DNA of 44,780 nucleotides from Deltaproteobacteria bacterium (GTDB lineage Bacteria; Desulfobacterota; Syntrophia; Syntrophales; UBA2210), in NCBI GenBank assembly GCA_019313385.1, contig JAFDBG010000004.1, forward strand, positions 1 through 44,780. The letters run 5' to 3'. The notes under the pieces were generated by a model. The model was not told where the DNA came from and made no database searches. It worked only from the letters and a program-made list of their open reading frames with translations. How positions within the stretch are numbered: the stretch's first letter is position 1; each line of letters starts with the position of its first letter. Of the stretch, positions 15,238 through 22,213 are shown one piece after another. The position numbers were made by a program, and so were the translations under genes.

Positions 15238-15579
15238 TTATTTCCTGTTTCCTGTGTATTCCAGGGCCTCTTTTACATCCTGTTTTAATTCAGTATCCAT
15301 CAGGACATTCCTTATCTCGGTTTTTGTTCTGGTAAGAGTGTACTCTACCCCCTCCTTGATATTTCTTTTAATCCCCTCGACAAGGACCGGGTCTGTAACT
15401 ATCTGGCGTATTGTATTCGCGGCATTTCCCTGGGCATAATCTATCATTTTTTTACCACCATAGCTGATAAAACTGAAACAGATAAGAACCGTTATGATGA
15501 CTACAATTCCCCAGGGAACAGCCCTTGCAAATTCCCTTACAAAAACACCCTTTGTCCCATTGTCTCTGTTCTCTCCCAT
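15238..15579 (-). CDS. Small single-pass membrane protein, unknown function
   Basis: This 113-residue protein has a short charged N-terminus, one hydrophobic segment at about residues 19-42 (VPWGIVVIITVLICFSFISYG) and a helical, charged tail of about 70 residues rich in Lys, Glu and Thr. The overall plan (basic or polar N-end, one membrane span, charged helix) resembles the small protein between the kinase and the polymerase at 1799-2092, though I see no convincing sequence identity. GGAGGA precedes the ATG. It appears to be the first gene of the ten-gene operon. No family is recognised. Confidence 0.6.
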   Translation of the reverse strand: MGENRDNGTKGVFVREFARAVPWGIVVIITVLICFSFISYGGKKMIDYAQGNAANTIRQIVTDPVLVEGIKRNIKEGVEYTLTRTKTEIRNVLMDTELKQDVKEALEYTGNRK

Positions 15580-15613
15580 TTCCCAATCCTCCTCTCATAA
15601 TATATTTTCTGGC

Positions 15614-15641
15614 AGTTTAGCAAATCCGTGAAAATAATCAA
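15614..15641 (-). promoter_or_regulatory. Possible sigma-70 promoter of the radical-SAM operon
   Basis: On the minus strand TTGATT (15641-15636) and TAAACT (15619-15614) are separated by 16 bp, about 35 bp before the start codon at 15579. The match is moderate and the region is AT-rich, so chance is possible. Confidence 0.35.
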
Positions 15642-15787
15642 GAATAATAATAAAATGCGAATTGACCCCGGGAAAACCCGAATTAAGGGTTTTTGGGATA
15701 TTCCTTCTTGAAGACCAAAGGAATGCTGTGATAAGAGGGCATCCGTATCGAAATGAGATTTTCAGATCAAGGAGGTTATGCCCCGGG

Positions 15788-17113
15788 ATGCAGGAAGTTG
15801 ATATCATCATATCAGGAGGAAGAATCCTCACGTCGGACGAAAAAGATTCTATTATTCACAGCGGCTCTATCGCCATAGATGGAGATACGATTGCTGGTAT
15901 CGGCCGGTCAGAAGATATGGAAACGCGCTTTTCAGGCCGCAGGACCATAGATGCCCGCGATTGTTTGGTCATGCCCGGCCTCATAAACAGCCACACCCAT
16001 GCGGCCATGACATGCTTCAGGGGCATAGCGGACGACATGGAGCTGATGGACTGGCTGAACAATTACATATTCCCCGCTGAGGCCAGAAATGTTGATCCGG
16101 AACTGGTCTGCTGGGGCAGTATGCTCGCGTGCGCTGAAATGATAAAATCGGGTACAACAACCTTCTGTGACATGTACCTGTTCGAAGATGAAACCGCCAT
16201 AGTCGCCAGGCAGGCCGGAATGAGATGTCTCCTTGGAGAAGCACTCTTTGATTTCCCCTCGCCAAACGCAAAAAACCCTGAGGATGGATTCGCGTACACT
16301 CGCATGCTTATCGAGAAGTGGGCCGACGACCCCCTTGTCAATATTATGGTTGAACCGCACTCACTGTACACATGTTCCCCCCAACTTATTAAAGACGCCA
16401 AGGCGCTGGCTGATCAATACAACGTCCCCTTCGCAACCCATTTTCTTGAAAACAGGGGGGAAGCAAAGCAGTTAAAGGAAAAGCTCGGCAAAAGGGCAAC
16501 TGCATTTTTAAGGGATATCGGCTGTCTTGATGAACATTTTTTCGCCTTCCACTGTGTTTGCATGGATGAGGAAGACATAAAGATCTTAGCCGATCACGGC
16601 TGCAAGGTAGTTCATAATCCCGAAAGCAATATGAAACTGGCTTCCGGGGCAGCACCCATATCAAGCATGCTGAAGCATGGTATCACTGTCGGTATGGGAA
16701 CCGACGGCTGTGCCAGCAACAATAATCTCGACATGTTCGGTGAGATGAGCACGGCCGCAAAGCTTGAAAAAGCCGAAAGTCTCGACCCAACGGTAATGTC
16801 AGCGAAAACAGTAACACGGATGGCAACTCGAAACGGCGCCCGGGTGCTGGGAATGGGAGATATCACAGGATCATTGGAGACAGGCATGAAGGCGGATATT
16901 ATAATTATCGACCTGAACAAACCCCACCTTACTCCGATGTATGATGAATATTCCCACATCGTCTATGCTGCGGGAGGATCAGACGTGGAGACTGTGATTA
17001 TAAACGGCAGGATAGTGATGGAAAACCGCAGGCTTCTTACAATCAACGAGGATGAAACCATGCAGAGGGTAAGAAAGATAGCGGAGAGAGTTAAGAAAAG
17101 TCTGGAAACATAG
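15788..17113 (+). CDS. 5-methylthioadenosine/S-adenosylhomocysteine deaminase-type amidohydrolase
   Basis: From the ATG at 15788, 12 nt after GGAGG, the protein has 441 residues, normal for the family. An upstream in-frame ATG at 15662 would add 42 unrelated residues. It shows the composite amidohydrolase pattern: an N-terminal beta-sandwich strand (VDIIISGGRILTSD), the metal motif NSHTHAAM, EPHSLYTCSP, ATHFLENRGE, FHCVCMDEED, HNPESNMKLASG and the metal Asp in GTDGCASNNNLDMFGEM. This set is typical of the MtaD/SAH deaminases, which convert S-adenosylhomocysteine or methylthioadenosine to the inosyl products and so remove inhibitors of methyltransferases. The substrate is not proved by sequence. 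It is divergent from the radical-SAM operon, which would produce 5'-deoxyadenosine, another possible substrate of this enzyme class. Confidence 0.85.
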   Translation: MQEVDIIISGGRILTSDEKDSIIHSGSIAIDGDTIAGIGRSEDMETRFSGRRTIDARDCLVMPGLINSHTHAAMTCFRGIADDMELMDWLNNYIFPAEARNVDPELVCWGSMLACAEMIKSGTTTFCDMYLFEDETAIVARQAGMRCLLGEALFDFPSPNAKNPEDGFAYTRMLIEKWADDPLVNIMVEPHSLYTCSPQLIKDAKALADQYNVPFATHFLENRGEAKQLKEKLGKRATAFLRDIGCLDEHFFAFHCVCMDEEDIKILADHGCKVVHNPESNMKLASGAAPISSMLKHGITVGMGTDGCASNNNLDMFGEMSTAAKLEKAESLDPTVMSAKTVTRMATRNGARVLGMGDITGSLETGMKADIIIIDLNKPHLTPMYDEYSHIVYAAGGSDVETVIINGRIVMENRRLLTINEDETMQRVRKIAERVKKSLET

Positions 17114-17463
17114 GGATCAGGCGCTAAGCTGTATAAAAAATGTGTCTCAGGTGGGTAGGCTGTAGACTATCTACTCGGGTTATTTAGACTGTAGGCTGAA
17201 GGCCTTTAGATTACAAAAAACAATAGCCTTTAGCCTATCTATCTTCAGTCTAATCCCGATTCGTCGGGACAGACTGACTACGTGAGTAGTTACAAAAATT
17301 GTTATAAATTATTGACATAACAGCTGCTCTTATAATAGGAAAGGCTTTGCCGGGCAAAAATAGTGAACAGGGACGACTTCAGTCCCTGCCCGTACAATAA
17401 AAAGCACTGGGTGGTTTTTGATACCTGATCAGTTGCCGGGAATAAATCGTACAAGAGATAAGC
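17114..17463. other. Intergenic region with interspersed repeat
   Basis: About 350 bp without a gene. The left half is an interspersed inverted-repeat element (17143-17293). The right half is AT-rich and leads into the decayed dehydrogenase gene; a TTGACA and TATAAT pair within it is only 13 bp apart and is not a credible promoter. Confidence 0.6.
17143..17293. repeat. Interspersed inverted-repeat element, copy 2
   Basis: The element includes GTAGGCTGAAGGCC on the left and GACTGACTACGTGAGTAGTT on the right, matching the ends of the copy at 9394-9586. Internal inverted segments TAGGCTGTAGAC and AGCCTATCTATCTTCAGTCT make much of it able to fold. There is no coding capacity. Confidence 0.7.
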
Positions 17464-18310
17464 GTGGAAATAAGGAAGGTATGCGTTTTGGGTGCAGGTC
17501 TGATGGGCAGCGGCATAGCCCAGGTTTGCGCGCAGGCTGGTTATGATGTCTCCATGAGGGAGATAGAACAGCCTTTTATTGACGGCGGGATGAACACGAT
17601 AAAGAAAAACCTCAGCCGCGACGTGTCAAAGGAGAAAAAGACACAGGAAGAGGCAGACGCCATCATCGGAAGGCTTAAGCCCACTCTGGATTTGAAAGAA
17701 GCTGCCTGTGACGCCGATATAGTGGTCGAGGTGATTATAGAGGTAATGAATGTAAAGAAGAAGGTGTACGCCGAGCTGGAAGAGATAGTGCCGAACCGGT
17801 GCCTCTTTTTCACCAATACACCCGGTCTCAGCATCACGGAGATGGCATCCATTACAAAAAGACCCGACAAATTAATAGGCACCCATTTCTTCAATCCCGT
17901 GCCAGTTATGCGTCTTCTGGAAATCATAAACGGTTATGAGACCTCCGAAGAAACACTGAAGGTCGCGAAAGGATAGGGGGGGAAGATCGGCAAGGAGGTC
18001 ATTATCGTAAAGGAAGCGCCCGCCTTTGCCGTTAACAGAGTCCTGTGCACCATGCTGAATGAGGCGTTCTACGCCCTGGGCAAAGGAATCGCAAGCGCGG
18101 AAGACATAGACAAGGGAATGATATCGGGATGCAACCACCCGATCGGACCCCTGGCGCTCTCCGATCTTGTTGGCCTGGACACACTTCTACGTGTAATAGA
18201 AGGGCTCCACGAAGAGCTGGGTGACAAATACAGACCCGCGCCCATATTAAGGCAACTGGTAAGGGCAAAACTATACGGCAGGAAAAGGCGTGTACGACTA
18301 CAGCGAATAA
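17464..18310 (+). pseudogene. Decayed 3-hydroxyacyl-CoA dehydrogenase
   Basis: The sequence encodes an almost complete Hbd/PaaH-type dehydrogenase, starting at GTG with the NAD-binding GAGLMGSGIAQV and including GTHFFNPVPVMRLLEII and HPIGPLALSDLVGLD. It is interrupted by an in-frame TAG at 17974-17976, after which the same frame continues (KIGKEVIIVKEAPAFAVNR). Near 18280 a small deletion shifts the frame, and the expected ending GKGVYDYSE followed by TAA (18308-18310) is found in another frame. In addition, the usual NTSSLS motif with the catalytic serine reads NTPGLS. Three independent lesions indicate loss of function rather than a sequencing slip. The gene normally reduces or oxidises 3-hydroxyacyl-CoA in butyrate or fatty-acid metabolism, and it stands 36 bp before an intact acyl-CoA dehydrogenase. 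Confidence 0.85.
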
Positions 18311-18346
18311 CAGGGGTAATTTGTTAGCAAACAGCAGGAGAAAAGA

Positions 18347-19489
18347 ATGGACTTTGAACTGCCCGAAGAAATGAGGATGCTACAGGATATGGCGCACAAG
18401 TTTGCCCAGGCAGAAATAGCGCCTATCGCGGAGGAATGTGACAAGGAAGAAAGATATACCCCAGAGATTCGGAAGAAAGGCGCGGAAAACGGCCTTGTCT
18501 GCGCGTGGGTACCGGAAGAATACGGGGGATCAGGCGTTGGAATACTGGGAAACGCCCTGGTAACGGAACAGGTCTCCAGAGTTGACATGGGCGTCGGCCT
18601 CAATGTAGTGGCGGCCGGATTTGGATGTGAAGCGATTTATTACTTCGGGACGGAAGAACAGAAGAAAAAATATTTGCCTCCTGTGTGCAGGGGCGATCAG
18701 GTGAGCGCGGGCGCATATACGGAACCGAACGCCGGAACAGACGTGGCAGGATATGGAACAAGGGCTGTAAAAGACGGTAGTGACTATATAATCAACGGGA
18801 GCAAGATGTTCATTACAAATGGAACCGTCTGCGACTGGATGGTATGCCAGTGCATCACAAACCCTGACGCCAAGACACATCACAAATTCAGCCAGACAAT
18901 AGTGCCTTCCGACACCCCCGGCATCACGCGAACCAAGATTCACGGCAAGATGGGAATCAGAGCCAGCGATACCGCTGAGATCTTCCTCGAAGATGTCCGG
19001 GTGCCCCAGGAAAATCTGATCGGTGAAGAGGGAAAAGGGTTTCACCAGTTAATGCATTTCTTTGATATAACGAGGATCATGGTAGCCGCGCAGGCTCTCG
19101 GAATTTCTCAAGGCTGCCTCGATGAAGCCGTAAAGTATTCCAAGGAAAGAACCGCTTTCGGTAAACCGCTCGGCGCCTTTCAGATTACAATGCAGAAGCT
19201 GACAGAGATGGCGATCAGGGTAGAAGCTTTGAGGAACCTCGTTTACAAAGCCGCGTGGTCAGTGGACTCTGGTCACCCTGATTTTCACCTCGGAGCAATG
19301 GCCAAATATTACGGTGGTCAAACCGCAGTATTCTGTGCTAATGCCGCCGTTGAAATCCATGGAGGATATGGCTACATAGAAGAATACAAAGTACAGAAGT
19401 GGTACAGAGACGCCAAGATACTTGAGCTGTACGAAGGCACGAAGGAAGCTGAAATCATGACAATCGGCAAGGTTTTGCAATCCAGGTAA
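18347..19489 (+). CDS. Acyl-CoA dehydrogenase (short/medium-chain type)
   Basis: The 380-residue flavoprotein has the complete family pattern: an N-terminal helical domain, YTEPNAGTDVAG in the beta domain, MGIRASDTAEIFLEDVRVP, a C-terminal helical domain with KERTAFGKPLGAFQ, and the EIHGGYGYIEEY and YEGTKEAEIM motifs. It oxidises acyl-CoA to the 2-enoyl-CoA and passes electrons to an electron-transfer flavoprotein, which is not encoded nearby. GGAG precedes the ATG. Its neighbour upstream is the decayed 3-hydroxyacyl-CoA dehydrogenase, so the pair probably once formed part of a beta-oxidation or butyrate-type operon. The chain-length preference cannot be read from sequence. Confidence 0.92.
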   Translation: MDFELPEEMRMLQDMAHKFAQAEIAPIAEECDKEERYTPEIRKKGAENGLVCAWVPEEYGGSGVGILGNALVTEQVSRVDMGVGLNVVAAGFGCEAIYYFGTEEQKKKYLPPVCRGDQVSAGAYTEPNAGTDVAGYGTRAVKDGSDYIINGSKMFITNGTVCDWMVCQCITNPDAKTHHKFSQTIVPSDTPGITRTKIHGKMGIRASDTAEIFLEDVRVPQENLIGEEGKGFHQLMHFFDITRIMVAAQALGISQGCLDEAVKYSKERTAFGKPLGAFQITMQKLTEMAIRVEALRNLVYKAAWSVDSGHPDFHLGAMAKYYGGQTAVFCANAAVEIHGGYGYIEEYKVQKWYRDAKILELYEGTKEAEIMTIGKVLQSR

Positions 19490-19499
19490 TGCGAAGTTA

Positions 19500-19532
19500 G
19501 TGGTTTCTTCCCGGCATCAGGGAAGGAGCCAC
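19500..19532 (+). terminator. Hairpin between acyl-CoA dehydrogenase and HU-like gene
   Basis: GTGG, CTTCCC and their complements GGGAAG, CCAC form a two-part stem with a symmetrical 3-nt internal loop and a 7-nt terminal loop. It lies 10 bp after the stop codon. No U-tract follows, so it is a possible attenuator or an mRNA-end stabiliser. Confidence 0.45.
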
Positions 19533-19582
19533 TTCCCCAATATACGGAAAATCAATATAAGAACTATAGAGAGGTAAAAGAC

Positions 19583-19864
19583 ATGGCCCTTACAAAAGCG
19601 GAACTCGCCAGGAATCTGCATGCCTGCACGGGATTCTCAAAAGAAAAGAGTGTAAAAATAGTGGAAAGCACACTCGAACTTATGAAGAAGGAACTGGAAG
19701 AGGGAAGAGACATCCTTATATCCGGATTCGGCAAGTGGTCGGTCAAGGCGAAAAATCCTCGCAGAGGCCGAAATCCCCAGACAGGAAAAGAGCTGACACT
19801 GGACGCGCGCCGGGTGGTCACCTTCAGGTGCTCCAGAAAATTGAAAGACAGCGTGGATTCCTGA
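19583..19864 (+). CDS. HU/IHF-family DNA-bending protein
   Basis: The 93-residue protein is a complete member of the bacterial histone-like family. It starts with MALTKAELARNLHACTGFSK, has the helical dimer part (VESTLELMKKELEEG), then the strand ISGFGKWSVKAKNPRRGRNPQTG containing the DNA-intercalating RNPQTG loop, and the final VVTFRCSRKLKDSV. The RRGRNPQTGKEL arm and the extended ends are closest to IHF-alpha. A ribosome-binding site (GAGAGG) lies 8 nt upstream. It would bend DNA in transcription, recombination or replication; alone it could act as a homodimer. Confidence 0.92.
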   Translation: MALTKAELARNLHACTGFSKEKSVKIVESTLELMKKELEEGRDILISGFGKWSVKAKNPRRGRNPQTGKELTLDARRVVTFRCSRKLKDSVDS

Positions 19865-20008
19865 GGCTCAAGCTTATCCCCATACACATAAAACATCACA
19901 ACAGATATGTTTGGGCATACGCTTGTCAGGCAGATACACCACAAACATCCAACTTGCCGGCCGGTATGTCACCTGTAGCACAATGAATGGCAAAACGGAG
20001 GGTGACAA

Positions 20009-22213
20009 ATGGGTCATTCCGATAAAAAAGACACTAGTTTCAATAGCTTCCTTGACGCTGAGATCGTAAAGAAAGACAATGCGGAGGAGACCATGGAAAG
20101 CAGTGTCACCCCCCCTGTCGAACCATCCAGGGGGGAGCTGGAAAGGAAGTCCCTGCTGTTGCCTCGGCTGTTCAAACATCAGGATCTTACAAAGCCTCCT
20201 AAATCTTCTTCCAGGATAAACAAGGAAAAACTTACCAACACTATAAATCACATTAACTTCATCAACGGATACCTGTGGACCCACCTGAAAGATCCACGGT
20301 ATGAAGAAGATATCTTCGTCCGGGCCTGTCCACAGCCATGCATGGGAGAAAGCATAACCTGTCAATGGTCAAAAGAAAACACAACAGGTTTTGAGAACTA
20401 TCATTTTCTGAATCTGCTGATTGACAACGGCATATCGGCAATAGTAGTGCCGGCAAAGTTGTTGAATGTCAGCAGGAACTGTTTTACAATTCACATGCCT
20501 GAGACAGGCTATGTTCTTGGAAAACGACAGGTCAAGCGATACACATGTCACGAGGTTACCTCCGAGCTCAGTCAAAGCGGGTTTCTGGCCAGAGGCGATC
20601 TGCTGGATTTCAGTCCCCTTTCTTTCCGTGTCAAAGTTACGCCTGACTTCGGCGGGTCTTTTCACTGGTTGAATCAGGATGAACCGCTTACCCTTAATCT
20701 ATACCGGGGTCAAAGGATCATCTTCTCCGGCTCTTGCCGGTTCATTCATCAGACGGGCAACATGTCTGTGAAAGAAATCGTGGTCGCCCCTCTGGTGGGA
20801 CAATTCAACCGTTTTAAGGGCAGAAAGATACGCAGCCCCAGGATGCGACTGGCACCGTCGTCCAGCATAAGCTTTGAACATCCCCTTTCCGGGAAGGGGG
20901 TGCAGCGTGACATATATGATTTCTCCGTTACCGGGTTCTCGGTACACGAAAGAGACGATGAGGCTGTTCTGATCCCTGGCATGATCATCTCTAAACTCAA
21001 TATAAACTACTCAGGCGCAATGACCATGCCGTGTACCGCGCAGGTCCTGTACCGTCGAAAAGAAAAAAAAGGTCTGTTCCGCTGCGGCCTGGTAATCCTG
21101 GACATGGATGTTACCAATTACGGAAGGCTGAGTAATATACTTGGTAACATGACAGACGCGAACGTTCATGTCTGTGACGAAATAGACATGGATGCCCTGT
21201 GGAAATTCTTTTTCGAAACCGGCTTCATTTATCCCGGAAAGTACAATCTTATCGAGCGCCACAGGAATGATTTCAAGGAAACTTATCGCAAGATCTATCA
21301 GGACAAACCGGAGATTGCCTCTCACATGACCTATCAGGAAAACGGTCAGATATACGGTCATGTTTCCATGGTAAAGGCGTACGAACGCTCTTGGATGGTT
21401 CATCATCTTGCCGCAAGACCGGTGCCGGGAACCAGAAAACATACAGGGGTCCCATTGTTAAAGCAGATAATACACTACTTTGAGGGATTCTACCGGCTGC
21501 CGGCCTTTAAGATGGACTACTGGATTTGTTATTACCGCCCCCAGACCAAATTCATGGATATGTTCTTTGGAGATTTTGCAAGACATTTCAGGAACCCAAG
21601 GGGCTGTTCACTGGATCTCTTCGCTTACAAGAATCATCCGACAGCGTCTCCGCAGGGACAACTCCCCGGCGGGTGGCTGTTAAGGGAAGTTGAAACCTCC
21701 GATCTGTTCGAACTCGAACGCTTCTACAGGAACAGTTCCAACGGACTGCTTCTCGATATACTTCGTCTCGGACACGAGGCCTCCGGTGATGAATCACTGG
21801 AAGAACTGTACAAACGTTACGGATTAACAAGAAAATGCAAGGCATATTCCCTCACCTATATGCACGAATTGAAGGCTGTTTTCATCGTCAACCAGTCAGA
21901 CTTGGGGCTGAATCTGTCCGAGCTCCTGAACGGCATCAAGATCATAATAACCGATTCAGCATTTTTGCCCTGGGACGTTTTGTCCAGCGCGGTCGCCCGT
22001 CTGACGGAGGTATATGAGGTTGAAAAAGTTCCCCTTCTTATATATCCTCACACATATCTGGAAGACAGGGACATATCCTGCGAGAAACAGTATATAATGT
22101 TTATCATGGATATGCAGTATGGAAAAGATTTCCTGGACTACATGAAGGGAAAACTGAAGGCAAAAATCAGATTCCTCATCAGATTCCTTATCAGGAGATA
22201 CCTGACAAAATGA
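20009..22213 (+). CDS. PilZ-domain protein with GNAT-like C-terminal half
   Basis: This 734-residue protein has no signal peptide. Around residue 172 an RQVKRY motif and later a DFSPLSF segment resemble a degenerate PilZ domain. A second, better one has RSPRMRL (about 274) and DFSVTGFSV (about 303), the R-xxx-R and DxSxxG pattern that binds cyclic di-GMP. From about residue 391 the sequence changes to a region resembling an N-acyltransferase (YQENGQIYGHVSMVKAYER, HHLAARP). A final 200 residues have no family I recognise. A c-di-GMP-responsive acyltransferase is the simplest reading, but the acyltransferase assignment is weak. It is translationally coupled (ATGA) to the GAF-PAS-HD-GYP gene that follows, linking it to c-di-GMP turnover. 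Confidence 0.6.
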   Translation: MGHSDKKDTSFNSFLDAEIVKKDNAEETMESSVTPPVEPSRGELERKSLLLPRLFKHQDLTKPPKSSSRINKEKLTNTINHINFINGYLWTHLKDPRYEEDIFVRACPQPCMGESITCQWSKENTTGFENYHFLNLLIDNGISAIVVPAKLLNVSRNCFTIHMPETGYVLGKRQVKRYTCHEVTSELSQSGFLARGDLLDFSPLSFRVKVTPDFGGSFHWLNQDEPLTLNLYRGQRIIFSGSCRFIHQTGNMSVKEIVVAPLVGQFNRFKGRKIRSPRMRLAPSSSISFEHPLSGKGVQRDIYDFSVTGFSVHERDDEAVLIPGMIISKLNINYSGAMTMPCTAQVLYRRKEKKGLFRCGLVILDMDVTNYGRLSNILGNMTDANVHVCDEIDMDALWKFFFETGFIYPGKYNLIERHRNDFKETYRKIYQDKPEIASHMTYQENGQIYGHVSMVKAYERSWMVHHLAARPVPGTRKHTGVPLLKQIIHYFEGFYRLPAFKMDYWICYYRPQTKFMDMFFGDFARHFRNPRGCSLDLFAYKNHPTASPQGQLPGGWLLREVETSDLFELERFYRNSSNGLLLDILRLGHEASGDESLEELYKRYGLTRKCKAYSLTYMHELKAVFIVNQSDLGLNLSELLNGIKIIITDSAFLPWDVLSSAVARLTEVYEVEKVPLLIYPHTYLEDRDISCEKQYIMFIMDMQYGKDFLDYMKGKLKAKIRFLIRFLIRRYLTK

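Noticed and set aside
17312-17336. TTGACA and TATAAT as a promoter
   Set aside because: The spacer is only 13 bp, too short for sigma-70.
17464-18310. Two separate genes for dehydrogenase halves
   Set aside because: The second half has no start signal and the frame continues directly across the TAG, so one decayed gene is simpler.
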